From Methylosinus sp. LW4 (lineage in GTDB: Bacteria > Pseudomonadota > Alphaproteobacteria > Rhizobiales > Beijerinckiaceae), in assembly GCF_000379125.1 (NCBI RefSeq), contig NZ_KB900626.1, positions 1,211,748-1,275,747 of the forward strand: a stretch of 64,000 nt of DNA, read 5' to 3'. Positions 18,044-34,976 of the stretch are shown here, piece by piece. The position numbers and the translations under genes are program-made. The notes beneath the pieces were generated by a model. The model was not told the DNA's origin and did not search any database. It saw nothing but the letters and a program-made list of their open reading frames with translations. Each line of letters opens with the position of its first letter. Position 1 is the first letter of the stretch.

Positions 18044-21511
<3,468 letters not shown>

Positions 21512-21523
21512 GGCTCCGCCAAA

Positions 21524-21583
21524 GCTAATGCAGCATATTAGGTAATTATGCTTATTTATTGAGATAATTGCGTAATATTGCTG
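21524..21583. other. AT-rich spacer with dyad, possible dnaE terminator
   Basis: A short, markedly AT-rich stretch in GC-rich DNA directly after dnaE. It contains the inverted repeat AGCATA-N9-TATGCT (21532-21552) followed by TATTTATT, which could act as a weak intrinsic terminator. The remainder up to 21712 contains nothing I recognise. Confidence 0.35.
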
Positions 21584-21712
21584 ATGCGCGACTTTGCCTC
21601 GGCGCTCTCGCCGACGGCCTGCGACGCCGCGCCTCTTCTTGTCGACGTGAGATGCGCCTATCTTGTAGCAGGGTCCGTGGCAGGCGGAGCCCGCTCGATC
21701 GGGGTGGCGGAA

Positions 21713-22021
21713 ATGGACGCTGCGATCGCCTTTCTCGGAAAGCTCGACGCGGGCTTTCTTCCCCTCGTCGTCATCGGCGCATTCGGCGGCTGGCTCGTCG
21801 GCGCGCTGCTGCGAAGCTCCGATCAGCTCTTCTCCGATATGGCGATCGGCGTCGCCGGCGCTTGGCTCGGCGCGCAATTCGCCGAATTCTGCGGGCTCGT
21901 TCTCGACGACTCGATCGGCCATTTCCTCGCCGGCATGCTCGGGTCCATAATCGGCGTCTCGCTCTGGGCGCGAGTCGACGGCGCGACTCCTCTTCGGCCG
22001 GGCGAAAGGCCGAGACATTAG
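21713..22021 (+). CDS. Small membrane protein, GlsB/YeaQ/YmgE (transglycosylase-associated) type
   Basis: A 102-residue protein with three hydrophobic segments. The pattern GAFGGWLVGALL, then DMAIGVAGAWLGAQF, then FLAGMLGSIIGVSLWARV matches the small-membrane-protein family annotated as transglycosylase-associated (GlsB/YeaQ/YmgE). Members are often stress-induced and their molecular function is unknown. I chose the ATG at 21713 because the upstream in-frame extension is not membrane-like and not conserved-looking; the ribosome-binding site is weak. It ends 9 nt before lipA. Confidence 0.62.
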   Translation: MDAAIAFLGKLDAGFLPLVVIGAFGGWLVGALLRSSDQLFSDMAIGVAGAWLGAQFAEFCGLVLDDSIGHFLAGMLGSIIGVSLWARVDGATPLRPGERPRH

Positions 22022-22030
22022 GCGCAACCC

Positions 22031-23005
22031 ATGACCGTCCTCCTCGATCTCCTCAACGATGACCCGCGCAAGCGCGATGCGGCCGCGCTCCGCCACCCGG
22101 AAAAGGCGCATCGGCCGGACACGCCGCTCGCGCGCAAGCCGGACTGGATCCGCGTCAAGGCGCCGGGCTCTGCGGCCTGGCGCGAGACCGGCGCGATCCT
22201 GCGCGGCGGCGGACTCTCCACCGTCTGCCAGGAGGCCTCCTGCCCGAATATCGGCGAATGCTGGGAGCAGAAGCACGCGACCTTCCTCGTCATGGGGGCG
22301 GTGTGCACGCGCGCCTGCGCCTTCTGCAATGTGGCCACCGGCCTGCCGGCGGCGCTCGACCCCACCGAGCCGGAGCGCGTGGCGGAAGCGACGGCCAAGC
22401 TCGGCCTCGCCCATGTGGTGGTCACCTCGGTCGATCGCGACGATCTCGACGACGGCGGGGCGGGACATATCGCGCAGACGATCCGCGCCATACGCGCCGC
22501 CTGTCCGACGACGACGATCGAGGTGCTGACGCCAGATTTTCTGCGCAAGGAGGGCGCGCTCGAGAAAGTCGTCGCGGCGCGGCCGGATGTGTTCAACCAT
22601 AATCTCGAGACCGTGCCGTCCCTCTATGTGACGGTGCGGCCGGGCGCGCGCTATTTCCATTCGCTGCGGCTGCTGCAGCGGGTCAAGGAGCTCGACCCCG
22701 CCATCTTCACCAAATCCGGCCTGATGGTCGGGCTCGGCGAGACGCGCAACGAGATTCTCCAGGTGATGGACGATCTGCGCGTGGCCGATGTAGACTTCCT
22801 CACCATCGGCCAATATCTGCAGCCGACCCGCAAGCATCACGAGGTCGCGCGCTTCGTGACGCCGCAGGAGTTCGAGGCGCTTTCCACCATCGCCTACGCC
22901 AAGGGTTTCTCCATGGTCTCCGCCTCGCCGCTCACCCGCTCCTCGCACCATGCGGGCGCGGATTTCGAGCGGCTGCGGGAGAAGCGGCTCGGCGCGTCTC
23001 GATGA
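22031..23005 (+). CDS. lipA: Lipoyl synthase
   Basis: A 324-residue radical-SAM enzyme that inserts two sulfurs into octanoyl-lipoyl domains. The auxiliary cluster cysteines are C66, C71 and C77 ([12 protein letters not shown]), and the radical-SAM motif CxxxCxxC is at C92, C96 and C99 (CTRACAFC). The length is normal. The gene is followed on the plus strand by ratA/coq10, the usual alphaproteobacterial neighbourhood, but a DUF488 gene on the other strand intrudes. The 3' end overlaps that gene by 74 nt. Confidence 0.96.
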   Translation: MTVLLDLLNDDPRKRDAAALRHPEKAHRPDTPLARKPDWIRVKAPGSAAWRETGAILRGGGLSTVCQEASCPNIGECWEQKHATFLVMGAVCTRACAFCNVATGLPAALDPTEPERVAEATAKLGLAHVVVTSVDRDDLDDGGAGHIAQTIRAIRAACPTTTIEVLTPDFLRKEGALEKVVAARPDVFNHNLETVPSLYVTVRPGARYFHSLRLLQRVKELDPAIFTKSGLMVGLGETRNEILQVMDDLRVADVDFLTIGQYLQPTRKHHEVARFVTPQEFEALSTIAYAKGFSMVSASPLTRSSHHAGADFERLREKRLGASR

Positions 23006-23336
23006 TCTCCTTCAGCGCGGCGGCATTGTTCATCGCCGGCTCGCGCGAGGAGAAAACCAGCGTCACCATATTGCCGCGGCCGAGCGCGCGCAGGCGCTTC
23101 AGCTCCTGCGGGCAGGTTTCGCGCAGCTCGCGGGCGTAGCGTGTCTTGAACTCCCGCCAGCGTTGGGGCGAATGGGCGTACCAGCGGCGCAGAGCGTCGC
23201 TCGGCGCGACGAGGCGATCCCATTCGTCGAGCGCGGCCTTCGCTTTGGAGAGGCCGCGCGGCCACAGGTGATCGACGAGGATGCGCTTGCCGTCCTCGGC
23301 GCTCGCCGGCTCATAGGCGCGCTTGATCTTGAACAT
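22932..23336 (-). CDS. DUF488 family protein
   Basis: A 134-residue protein of the DUF488 family: [55 protein letters not shown], and [19 protein letters not shown]. These are the conserved blocks of the family, whose function is not settled. The start at 23336 (FKIKRAYEP being the usual N-terminus) has GGGGAAA upstream. Its 3' end runs 74 nt into the opposite lipA gene, a sizeable convergent overlap. Confidence 0.86.
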   Translation of the reverse strand: MFKIKRAYEPASAEDGKRILVDHLWPRGLSKAKAALDEWDRLVAPSDALRRWYAHSPQRWREFKTRYARELRETCPQELKRLRALGRGNMVTLVFSSREPAMNNAAALKEIIETRRAASPAAARNPRPHGARSG

Positions 23337-23449
23337 GATTTTCCCCGGGCCGAGGCCGCTGGGGACGCAGATAGGGCGAAGGGCGGCGAGGTCTTCCGCT
23401 CGAAAACGCCGTTTTCGCGCCTTCCGCAATAGTGGTAATAGCTTCGCCC

Positions 23450-23920
23450 ATGAAGAGCTTCCGCAACCGCCGCCGCGTGAACTTCCGCGCCGACGACATG
23501 TTCGCTTTGGTCAAGGATGTCGAATCCTATCCCAAATTCGTGCCGCTCTGCGAGGCGCTGCGCGTGCGCCGCCGCAGCACGACGGAGGAGGGGGTGGAGG
23601 TCATCCTCGCGGAGATGCAGGTGGGCTTCAAGGCGGTGTGCGAGCGCTTCACCAGCCGCGTGACCTGCGATCCGAACAAGCGCGAGATCCTCGTCGAATA
23701 TGTCGATGGCCCGTTCAAGAAGCTCGAAAATCGCTGGACCTTCGCCGACGAGCCGGCCGGGCCGGATGGCGGCGCTCGCTCGGTCGTCGATTTCTACATC
23801 AATTACGAGTTCCGCAGCCGCACGCTCGGGCTGGTGATGGGGGCGATGTTCGACTCCGCCTTCCACAAATATTCGGACGCTTTCGTCAAGCGCGCCGGCG
23901 AGGTCTATGGCCGCCGCTGA
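23450..23920 (+). CDS. RatA/Coq10-like START-domain protein
   Basis: A 156-residue protein of the Coq10/RatA polyketide cyclase-like (SRPBCC) family. It begins MKSFRNRRRVNFRADDMF, then DVESYPKFVPLCEALRVR and the conserved DFYINYEFRSRTLG. Coq10 homologues bind ubiquinone and help respiration; E. coli RatA has also been described as a ribosome-associated toxin. The gene next to lipA is typical for alphaproteobacteria. I preferred the ATG at 23450 to a GTG at 23432 because the family N-terminus begins there. The last 16 nt overlap cinA. Confidence 0.88.
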   Translation: MKSFRNRRRVNFRADDMFALVKDVESYPKFVPLCEALRVRRRSTTEEGVEVILAEMQVGFKAVCERFTSRVTCDPNKREILVEYVDGPFKKLENRWTFADEPAGPDGGARSVVDFYINYEFRSRTLGLVMGAMFDSAFHKYSDAFVKRAGEVYGRR

Positions 23921-24405
23921 GCGGCTTCTATCATCAGCTCCAGCGCTTGAACGACCGCGGCCCGCCGGATCGCCTCGCGCGTCTCGGGGCCGAAGCGGCG
24001 CTCGACATGCTCCACGCCGAAGCCTTTTCGCAGGCAGGCGAAATGGACGAGGCCCACGGGCTTCTCCGCGCTGCCGCCGCCGGGGCCGGCTATGCCCGTG
24101 ATCGAAACGGCGATATCGGCGAAGGAGCGCTCGACGGCGCCGCTCGCCATGGCCCGCGCCGTCTCGGCGCTGACGGCGCCATAGCGCTCGAGAATGTCGT
24201 GAGGGACGCCGAGCATCTCCTCCTTGGCGGCGTTGGAATAGGTGACGAAGCCGCGATCGAAGGCGTCCGAGGAGCCGGCGATATCGGTGATCGCCCCGGC
24301 GACGAGCCCACCGGTGCAGGATTCGGCCGTTGCGATGCGCAGAGACTGCGCGCGGCAGAGGTCGAGCAGATGTTCGGCGAGGCGGGGCAGGTCGGGAGTG
24401 GGCAT
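23905..24405 (-). CDS. cinA: CinA C-terminal family nicotinamide-nucleotide amidohydrolase
   Basis: A 166-residue stand-alone CinA C-terminal (PncC-type) domain. ATAESCTGGLVAGAITDIAGSS and the later SITGIAGPGGGSAEKPVGLV are the family hallmarks. It should deamidate NMN to NaMN in pyridine nucleotide recycling. It lacks the N-terminal molybdopterin-binding CinA half, as is common. The ATG at 24405 gives the usual length. It is convergent with ratA/coq10 and has a 16-nt overlap. Confidence 0.86.
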   Translation of the reverse strand: MPTPDLPRLAEHLLDLCRAQSLRIATAESCTGGLVAGAITDIAGSSDAFDRGFVTYSNAAKEEMLGVPHDILERYGAVSAETARAMASGAVERSFADIAVSITGIAGPGGGSAEKPVGLVHFACLRKGFGVEHVERRFGPETREAIRRAAVVQALELMIEAAQRRP

Positions 24406-24532
24406 GTCGCAACGAGCTCGAACGGCTTGGATGGCGAGCATAATACCGCCCGCCGCGCCATCAAAGCGTCGCCGTCGGGCCGGGGCGGAGTCGATGAGGC
24501 GCGTGAGCAGACCTCCCCCCACACCCCCGACC

Positions 24533-26344
24533 TCACGCCGCGCGCGCGTCCCGCGTCGCCGCTACGCGCAAGCGGGCGACCAGATCGATCAATTCGCGCG
24601 TGCGGGCGGTGAGATCGACGTTGGCGCGCGAGGAGCGCGTCGCGATCACGGCGTTCTCGCGCGTCGCCCGATCGATCTCGCCGATCGCGAGGCAGACGCC
24701 GCCGAGGCTCGCGGCCTGCTCCTTCGCCGCTGCGGCGACCTCCGCCACCAGAGCGTCGGAGGCCGCGGTCAGCTCGGCGACTTCCGTCAAGGCGCGGCTC
24801 GTCTCATTCACGAGACCGACGCCGCGCTTCACCTGTATCTGAGCGGTGGAGACGAGCTGGCCGATCTCCTTCGCCGCCTGCAAGGAGCGCTGCGCGAGCG
24901 AGCGTACTTCCGAGGCGACCACGGCGAAGCCGCGGCCGGCCTCGCCGCTGCGCGCCGCCTCGACGCCGGCGTTGAGCGCGAGAAGATTGGTCTGAAAGGC
25001 GATCTCGTCGATGATGTCGACGATTTGGCCGATCTGCCGGGACGACGCCTCTATCGCGCTCATCGCGCCGATCGACTCGCGCAGGACGTCGCCGCCGCGC
25101 CGCGCGCTACCGCTGGCGCGCAGCACGAGATCGCGAACCTCGGCCGTCGTTTCGGCGGTGTGGCCGATCGCGGCCGTCGAGCGGTCGAGATCGGCGGTCG
25201 CTTTCTCGAGATCGACGGCCTGCCTTTCGCTGCGATCTGCGAGGCGGCCGGCGACCTCGGCGGCCTCCGCCGTCCCGTCGAGAACGGAGCGCGAATTGGC
25301 CGCCACCGCCGCTATGGCGCGGCGCAACTTCTCCACCGCTATGTTGAAATTCTGGCGCAGCGCCTCGTATTCGGCGGCGAAAGCCTCGTCGATCCGATAG
25401 GTCAGCTCGCCCTGGGAGAGATTTTCCAGCCCGCGGGCGAGGGCGGCGACGACCGCCGCCTGGTTTTCCGCCGTGCGGCGACGCTCCGCCTCCGCCATTT
25501 CCCGCAGCTCGGCCGCCGCTCGGCGCTGCGCCTCGGCCTCCTGCTCGAGCCGGCGCTTGTCCCGCGCCGCCGCCTCGAAGGCCAGCAGCGCCCGCGCCAT
25601 GTCGCCGATCTCGTCCCGCCGCTCGACATATGGAACGCTGGCGTCGAAATCTCCGTCGGCGGCGCGCTTCATCGCGCGCGCGATCGTCGCCAACGGGCGG
25701 CGGATCTGCGTCGCGACGATCCATATGGCGGCGATGAGAGCGACGCTCGTCACCGCCGCGGGCACGGCGAACGTCAGCGCCTCCTCGCGGCCGCGAACAT
25801 TCTCACGCGCGTGGCGCTCGGCGGCGAGACCGTCGAGCGTTCCCCGTACGAAGGTTTCCATCTCCGCGACCATTTTCTCGCGATTGGCGATGGTCGCCTC
25901 GTCATTGGCCTGCAGAAGCGCCGCCTTGGGAGAAATGGAGAGACCGAGCTCCACAGTGTCGTTCTGATAGGAAACGAATTCCTGCACGGCGAGCGCGATG
26001 CGCGTCTTGCGCTCGTCCGGGATGCGGCCGTCCGCCCGAGCGAGCAGCGCCTCGCTCGCCGCGCGAAGCTCGTCGAGCGTTCGCCGCAGCGTTCCGAGCT
26101 TTCCTTCGATCTCCGCCTTGCTGTCGGATGCGAAGACGGAATTGGCGACGATGGCCGAATGCTGGACGGATTGCGCGAGCCCGCGCGCCTGGAGGGCGAA
26201 TGCATAGCTCGCCTCGAGAGCGTCCATCCGGCCGGCGTCGTGACGCGATTGCCAGAAGGCGAAAAGGGAGAGGCCGAGGGCGAGAGCGCCGAGCAGCGCG
26301 ATGACCGCGCCGAGCTTGCCTGCGATGCTCGATGTGATTTTCAT
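24533..26344 (-). CDS. Methyl-accepting chemotaxis protein
   Basis: A chemoreceptor of about 603 residues. It has an N-terminal transmembrane helix right after [12 protein letters not shown], a helical periplasmic ligand domain of about 150 residues (probably four-helix-bundle type), a second transmembrane helix ([18 protein letters not shown]), a HAMP domain ([19 protein letters not shown]), a coiled coil and the cytoplasmic signalling hairpin with [20 protein letters not shown] and [20 protein letters not shown]. There is no C-terminal CheR-binding pentapeptide. No che genes are near, so it is an orphan receptor. The start is uncertain: the frame is open up to 26467, and I chose the ATG before the first helix. 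Confidence 0.9.
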   Translation of the reverse strand: MKITSSIAGKLGAVIALLGALALGLSLFAFWQSRHDAGRMDALEASYAFALQARGLAQSVQHSAIVANSVFASDSKAEIEGKLGTLRRTLDELRAASEALLARADGRIPDERKTRIALAVQEFVSYQNDTVELGLSISPKAALLQANDEATIANREKMVAEMETFVRGTLDGLAAERHARENVRGREEALTFAVPAAVTSVALIAAIWIVATQIRRPLATIARAMKRAADGDFDASVPYVERRDEIGDMARALLAFEAAARDKRRLEQEAEAQRRAAAELREMAEAERRRTAENQAAVVAALARGLENLSQGELTYRIDEAFAAEYEALRQNFNIAVEKLRRAIAAVAANSRSVLDGTAEAAEVAGRLADRSERQAVDLEKATADLDRSTAAIGHTAETTAEVRDLVLRASGSARRGGDVLRESIGAMSAIEASSRQIGQIVDIIDEIAFQTNLLALNAGVEAARSGEAGRGFAVVASEVRSLAQRSLQAAKEIGQLVSTAQIQVKRGVGLVNETSRALTEVAELTAASDALVAEVAAAAKEQAASLGGVCLAIGEIDRATRENAVIATRSSRANVDLTARTRELIDLVARLRVAATRDARAA

Positions 26345-26504
26345 TGGACGCCGCGCGCGAGCGTTTCCAGACGCCGGCTCGGCGTCGGAAACGCGATGAG
26401 ACAAAGCCGAGAGTGGCGGCATCATCCGCGGCGCATGTTTCGAAAAAACTAAGACTAAGCCATTCAAGCCATTATTTTTAATGACATTTCTATGACATCT
26501 CCCG

Positions 26505-27389
26505 CTACGGACGGTTTTGTCGCGACGCCACGATCATGCGGCCGAGGGCGCGAAACTCGTCGCCGCGGCGCGAGGATTTGCGCCAGACCAGCCCGATGAT
26601 CCGGCGCGGCTCCGGCGGCTCGATCCGCAGCACGCGGACGTTTCCGCGCGCCGTCTCGATCGGCAAGCTCATTTCCGGGAGCAGCGTGCAGCCCATGCCC
26701 GCCGAGACCATCTGAACCAGCGTCGTCAGATTGGTCATGCCGAAAGTGTCGATGTTCAGCACATTGCGGCTCTCACAATAGCTGAGCGCCTGATCGCGCA
26801 GGCAATGGCCGTCCTCGAGCAGCAGAAGCCTTTGCGCTTTCAGCGTCTCCGCGCTGACGGAGCCTGCTTCCTCCGGCAATCCGCTCGAGGGAGCGGCGAG
26901 AAAGAAGCGGTCCTCGAAGAGCGCTATGGAGTCGAGCTCTGGATCGACGGGCGTCGCCAGCATGACGAGATCCAGAAGGCCGTCATCCAGCTCGGCCAGC
27001 AGCGTCGCCGTCTGCGCCTCGCGAATATGCAGAGGCCGCAGAGCGGCCGCGCCGCCGCCGAGCGCGTCGAACAAGGTCGGCAGAACATAGGGCGCGACCG
27101 TCGGGATGATGCCGAGGCGCAGCGGACAGAAATTCTGATCCGCCATCGTCTCCAGCTCCGAAATATCGGCGAGGATTCGGCGGGCGACCTTGGCGATCTC
27201 GCTGCCGGCGGCCGTCAGCGTGACCAATTTGCCGCGCCGCTCGACCAATTGCGCGCCGACCTCGGCCTCCAGCTCCTTGATCTGCATGGAGAGCGCCGGC
27301 TGCGTCACGGCGCAGAGGTCGGCCGCCTTGCCGAAATGCTCTGTGCGGGCGAGGGCGTCGAAGTAGCGGAGCTGCTTGGTCGTTATCAT
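26505..27389 (-). CDS. oxyR: Hydrogen peroxide-responsive LysR-type regulator OxyR
   Basis: A 294-residue LysR-type regulator. It has an N-terminal winged HTH ([20 protein letters not shown]). The redox pair C196 and C205 lies in [16 protein letters not shown], with the 9-residue spacing of E. coli C199/C208. Oxidation to the disulfide would activate transcription of peroxide defence genes. It is divergent from katG with 98 nt between them, the classical arrangement for direct control. A dyad lies in that gap (27417-27437). Confidence 0.94.
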   Translation of the reverse strand: MITTKQLRYFDALARTEHFGKAADLCAVTQPALSMQIKELEAEVGAQLVERRGKLVTLTAAGSEIAKVARRILADISELETMADQNFCPLRLGIIPTVAPYVLPTLFDALGGGAAALRPLHIREAQTATLLAELDDGLLDLVMLATPVDPELDSIALFEDRFFLAAPSSGLPEEAGSVSAETLKAQRLLLLEDGHCLRDQALSYCESRNVLNIDTFGMTNLTTLVQMVSAGMGCTLLPEMSLPIETARGNVRVLRIEPPEPRRIIGLVWRKSSRRGDEFRALGRMIVASRQNRP

Positions 27390-27416
27390 CAGTTTTCCTG
27401 ATCGATGACGAAGAAA

Positions 27417-29746
<2,330 letters not shown>

Positions 29747-29757
29747 TCGACGAAACT

Positions 29758-29791
29758 CCGGCCGGACTCCGCCCCCTCGGAGCTCGGCCGG
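29758..29791. terminator. Hairpin between convergent katG and ispDF
   Basis: CCGGCCG (29758-29764) pairs with CGGCCGG (29785-29791), and the stem continues with CTCCG/CGGAG inside. It is located between the two stop codons and could end both transcripts. There is no T-run on either side, so termination is only probable. Confidence 0.45.
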
Positions 29792-29801
29792 CGAAATTCG
29801 T

Positions 29802-31007
29802 TCATGTAGCGGAATTCGGCAGTCGCACCGTCGCCAGCGCCAGCGCCGCCATGCCCTCCTGCCGCCCGGTGAAGCCCAGGCGCTCGGAGGTCGTGGCCTT
29901 CACGGCCACGCGGCCGATGTCGACCTCCATGATTTTCGCGAGGCTCTCGCGAATGGCGTCGCGATGCGGGCCGATCTTGGGCGCCTCGCAGACGATGGTC
30001 GCGTCGACATGGGAGATGATCCCGCCGCGCTCGCGCACGCGCTTTGCCGCGAAAGCCAGGAAGATGGAGGAGGGCGCCCCTCTCCACTGCTGGTCCGAGG
30101 GCGGGAAATGTTTTCCGATGTCGCCATCGGCCAGCGCGCCGAGCAGAGCGTCTGTGATGGCGTGGGCGAGCACATCGGCGTCGGAATGGCCGGCGAGGCC
30201 GTGGCTGTGCGGCACCGGAACGCCGCCGAGCCAGACCTTGTTGCCCTCGCCGAAGGCGTGGACGTCATAGCCCTGGCCGGTGCGAATGTCGGAGAGGTCG
30301 CCCAGCAATGCGTTTTGCGCGCGCAAGAAATCCTCCGGCGTGGTGAGCTTGAAATTAGTGGCGTCGCCCGGGAACACATGGACCTTATGGCCGGCGGCCT
30401 CGGCGACCATGCCGTCGTCGGTGAGCTCGCCGCCGCCGCTCGCGACCTTGCGATGCGCCTCGAGAATCAGCGGAAAGGCGAAGGACTGCGGCGTCTGCAC
30501 GAAGCGCAGGCTCGCGCGGTCGGGAGTGGCGATGACGACGCCCTCGGCGTCGATCTGCTTCACCGTGTCGGCCAGCGGCAGGCCCGGCACCGCCGCGCCA
30601 TGGACTCGCGCCGCCTCTATGGCCCTGGCGACGAGAGCCGGATCGGCGAAGGGCCGCGCGGCGTCCTGGATCAGCACAATCTCCGGCGCGGGGGAGAGGG
30701 CCGCCAGCGCCTCGAGCCCATTGCGCACGCTCTGCTGGCGCGTCGCGCCGCCGATCGCCGGCTCCAGCAGCCGCGCACGCGCGCTGTCCGATAATTCGGC
30801 GACGCTGCGCGCATAGAGCTCCGTGTCGTCGGCATGGATGGCGACGAGAAGCGAAGCCTGGGGCGCAGCCCGATGCATGGCTTCGAGCGTGCGCGCCAGC
30901 ACAGACTTGCCGAGAAGCGAACGATATTGTTTTGGAAGGCTGTCGCCCGCCCGCACGCCGCGGCCGCCGGCGACGGTGAGGATCGCAATGGTCGAGGATG
31001 AGCTCAT
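29802..31007 (-). CDS. ispDF: Bifunctional IspD-IspF enzyme of the MEP pathway
   Basis: A 401-residue fusion, typical of alphaproteobacteria. The N-terminal IspD part (about 1-230; cytidylyltransferase, AGGRGVRAGDSLPKQY and IQDAARPF) makes CDP-ME from MEP and CTP. The C-terminal IspF part (about 240-401; RTGQGYDVHAFGEG with the metal-binding D/H pair, and SDADVLAHAITDALLG) makes MEcPP. Both serve isoprenoid precursor synthesis. GAGAGGAA precedes the ATG at 31007. It is divergent from dusB. Confidence 0.96.
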   Translation of the reverse strand: MSSSSTIAILTVAGGRGVRAGDSLPKQYRSLLGKSVLARTLEAMHRAAPQASLLVAIHADDTELYARSVAELSDSARARLLEPAIGGATRQQSVRNGLEALAALSPAPEIVLIQDAARPFADPALVARAIEAARVHGAAVPGLPLADTVKQIDAEGVVIATPDRASLRFVQTPQSFAFPLILEAHRKVASGGGELTDDGMVAEAAGHKVHVFPGDATNFKLTTPEDFLRAQNALLGDLSDIRTGQGYDVHAFGEGNKVWLGGVPVPHSHGLAGHSDADVLAHAITDALLGALADGDIGKHFPPSDQQWRGAPSSIFLAFAAKRVRERGGIISHVDATIVCEAPKIGPHRDAIRESLAKIMEVDIGRVAVKATTSERLGFTGRQEGMAALALATVRLPNSAT

Positions 31008-31064
31008 AGGAGGTTCCTCTCCCGCTTTTTCGGCTTCACGTCAATTTTCACTATTCTCGGGGAT

Positions 31065-31100
31065 GTACGCATTGCGTACGTATGGCAGTCTGCATATAGT
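31065..31100 (+). promoter_or_regulatory. Promoter with embedded 15-bp palindrome upstream of dusB
   Basis: TTGCGT (31072-31077), 17 nt and TATAGT (31095-31100) form a good sigma-70 promoter. The perfect palindrome GTACGCA-T-TGCGTAC (31065-31079) covers the -35, the position expected for a repressor site. The predicted start near 31107 is only 3 nt before the dusB ATG, so the mRNA would be nearly leaderless. Confidence 0.6.
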
Positions 31101-31109
31101 GTAGGCACG

Positions 31110-32159
31110 ATGACAACTGATGAATTTATAGGCGAGACCATAGGAGCCACGCCTTTGCGCATCGGTTCGCTTCATCTCGAGGGGCGCGCCTTTCTGGCGC
31201 CTATGGCCGGCGTGACCGATCTCGCCATGCGGCGGATCGCATTGCGTTTCGGCGCTTCCGCGGCGGTCGGCGAGATGGTCGGGGCGAGCGCGCTGGCGCG
31301 CGGCGACGTCGAGGCCCGCCAGCGGCTGGACGGCTCCGGCATAGACGCCCATATCGTGCAGATCGCGGCGCGCGATCCCGCCGGCATAGCCGAGACGGCG
31401 CGCCACGCCGAGGCCGCGGGAGCGAGGCTGATCGACATCAACATGGGCTGCCCATGCAAGCGCGTGACCGGCGGCCTCGCCGGCGCGGCGCTGATGCGCG
31501 AGCCGGCGCTCGCCGCCGAGCTGGTCCGCGCCGCCGTCGGCGCGGTTTCCGTTCCGGTGAGCGTCAAGATGCGGCTCGGTTGGGACGACTCCAGCCGCAA
31601 CGCCGCCGAGCTGGCGCGGCTGGTGGAGGCGGAGGGCGCCGTCATGGTGACGGTTCACGGCCGCACCCGCGCGCAATTCTACGAGGGCAAAGCGGATTGG
31701 CGGGCGATCGCCGCGGTCAAGGCCGCCGTAAAAATTCCGGTCGTGGCCAATGGCGATTGCGCCTCGCCGCAGGACGCCGAGGCGATGCTCGCGGCCTCCG
31801 GCGCCGATGCGGTGATGGTGGGGCGGGCGGCGATGGGCCGGCCCTGGCTCGTCGGCGACATCGCCCATTTTCTCGCCGCCGGGCGTCGCCGCGCGGCGCC
31901 CTCCGCCGTCGCGCGAATGGAGGCGGCGCTCGAGCATTTGGACGGTCTGCTGACCGCCATGGGCGCGAATTTGGGCCTGCGCCATGCGCGCAAGCATCTC
32001 TCCGCCTATGCCGAGCAGGCGGAGGGGGACGCGGAACAGCGCGCTGGTCTCCGTCGGGCGATGCTCGCTTCGTCCTCGGCCGAGGAGGTTCATGGCCTTC
32101 TTCGCCTTTTGTTCTCGCTCGAGCCGGCGCGAGGGGAGCCGGCTCCGGCATATTGCTGA
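31110..32159 (+). CDS. dusB: tRNA-dihydrouridine synthase B
   Basis: A 349-residue FMN enzyme that reduces specific uridines in tRNA D-loops. Seen: FLAPMAGVTDLAMRRIA at the N-terminus of the TIM barrel, the catalytic cysteine C114 in INMGCPCKRVTGG, and VTVHGRTRAQFYEGKADW. A dus gene immediately before ntrBC is the standard order in alphaproteobacteria, with co-transcription. The promoter is described at 31065-31100. There is no Shine-Dalgarno between the predicted transcript start and the ATG. It is divergent from ispDF. Confidence 0.94.
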   Translation: MTTDEFIGETIGATPLRIGSLHLEGRAFLAPMAGVTDLAMRRIALRFGASAAVGEMVGASALARGDVEARQRLDGSGIDAHIVQIAARDPAGIAETARHAEAAGARLIDINMGCPCKRVTGGLAGAALMREPALAAELVRAAVGAVSVPVSVKMRLGWDDSSRNAAELARLVEAEGAVMVTVHGRTRAQFYEGKADWRAIAAVKAAVKIPVVANGDCASPQDAEAMLAASGADAVMVGRAAMGRPWLVGDIAHFLAAGRRRAAPSAVARMEAALEHLDGLLTAMGANLGLRHARKHLSAYAEQAEGDAEQRAGLRRAMLASSSAEEVHGLLRLLFSLEPARGEPAPAYC

Positions 32160-32220
32160 CGCGTATGTCCCGTAGAGGCTCGGCGCGCGCTTCGCGCCAG
32201 AGGAGTTCCGAGGTGTCGAG

Positions 32221-33459
32221 ATGACCGCCGAATCCAATCCGCACCGGCGCAAGAGCGCGCTCGCCACGCCCGTCGGCGCGCGGCTGCGCGTGATCGCCGA
32301 TGATAATCGCGCCTGCATCCTCGAAGCATTACCCAATGTGATCCTGGCGATCCGCCCGGACGGCGTGATCGTCGACGCCAACGCCGCGGCGGAATCCTTT
32401 TTCGAGATCGGCAAGCCGATCCTCATCGGCCAGGAGCTGAGCCGTCTCGTGCCCTTCGGCTCGCCGATTCTCGCGCTGATCGAGCAGGTGCGCGAGCGCG
32501 GCTCGGCGATCAATGAATATCGCATCGACCTCGGCCGCCCCGGCGCGGAGGGTGAAAGACGCGTCGATGTGCATTGTGCGCCGCTGCCGGACAGCGAAGG
32601 CGGCGTTCTGGTCGTGCTGCAAGAGCGCACAATTGCCGATAAAATAGACAGGCAGCTGACCCATAGGGGGGCGGCGCGCACTGTTTCTGGGCTGGCGGCA
32701 ATGCTCGCGCATGAGATCAAGAACCCGCTATCGGGCATTCGCGGCGCCGCGCAGCTGTTGGAAAGCTCGGTGGGGGACGCCGACCGGGCGCTGACGCGGC
32801 TGATCTGCGAGGAGACCGACCGCATCGTCCGCCTCGTGGACCGGATGGAGGTGTTCTCCGACTCGCGGCCGCTGGAGCGCGAGAAGGTCAATATTCATGT
32901 CGTGCTGGACCATGTGAAGCGCGTCGCCCGCAGCGGCTTCGCCCGCCACATTCGCTTCATCGAGAATTACGACCCGTCGCTGCCGCCGGTCGCCGCCAAT
33001 CGCGACCAGCTGGTCCAGGTCTTTCTCAATCTGGTCAAGAATGCGGCGGAGGCGATCGGCGACTCGATAGACGGCGAGATCGAGCTGTCCACCGCCTTCC
33101 GGCCGGGGGTCAGCCTTCGCACTGCCGGCGACAAGCGCCCGGTGGGGCTGCCGCTGGAATTCTGCGTGCGCGACAATGGCCGCGGCGTATCCGAGGACAT
33201 AGCCGCGCATTTGTTCGATCCCTTCGTCACCACGAAGACTTCTGGAACTGGCCTCGGACTTGCACTGGTGGCCAAGATCGTCAATGACCACGGCGGCATC
33301 GTCGAATGCGAATCTCACCCGAGGCGTACCACTTTCCGTATTTTGATGCCGATGTATCGCAACAAGGACGAGGAGAAGAGAGCGGACGAGCGACGAGCCA
33401 GACGACAACATTCCGCCGCCGAGGGAACAGAGCCTGCGCCGACAGAGCGCCGCTCGTGA
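32221..33459 (+). CDS. ntrB: Nitrogen regulation sensor kinase NtrB
   Basis: A 412-residue soluble histidine kinase/phosphatase. It has an N-terminal PAS domain ([20 protein letters not shown], about 33-100), an H-box with H164 in [12 protein letters not shown], an N-box with [16 protein letters not shown], and G-boxes DNGRGV and [11 protein letters not shown]. NtrB phosphorylates NtrC under nitrogen limitation and is switched by PII. The C-terminus carries a charged extra tail (about residues 375-412). It follows dusB and precedes ntrC by 25 nt; a GAGG-containing sequence lies upstream of the ATG at 32221. Confidence 0.94.
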   Translation: MTAESNPHRRKSALATPVGARLRVIADDNRACILEALPNVILAIRPDGVIVDANAAAESFFEIGKPILIGQELSRLVPFGSPILALIEQVRERGSAINEYRIDLGRPGAEGERRVDVHCAPLPDSEGGVLVVLQERTIADKIDRQLTHRGAARTVSGLAAMLAHEIKNPLSGIRGAAQLLESSVGDADRALTRLICEETDRIVRLVDRMEVFSDSRPLEREKVNIHVVLDHVKRVARSGFARHIRFIENYDPSLPPVAANRDQLVQVFLNLVKNAAEAIGDSIDGEIELSTAFRPGVSLRTAGDKRPVGLPLEFCVRDNGRGVSEDIAAHLFDPFVTTKTSGTGLGLALVAKIVNDHGGIVECESHPRRTTFRILMPMYRNKDEEKRADERRARRQHSAAEGTEPAPTERRS

Positions 33460-33484
33460 GAACGATCTGCTGGAGAAAAATCCG

Positions 33485-34963
<1,479 letters not shown>

Positions 34964-34976
34964 GGAAGCGTAGACT

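Noticed and set aside
31041..32891. Long minus-strand frame opposite dusB and ntrB
   Set aside because: The protein is low-complexity and overlaps two recognised genes; its frame is open only because of the high GC third positions.
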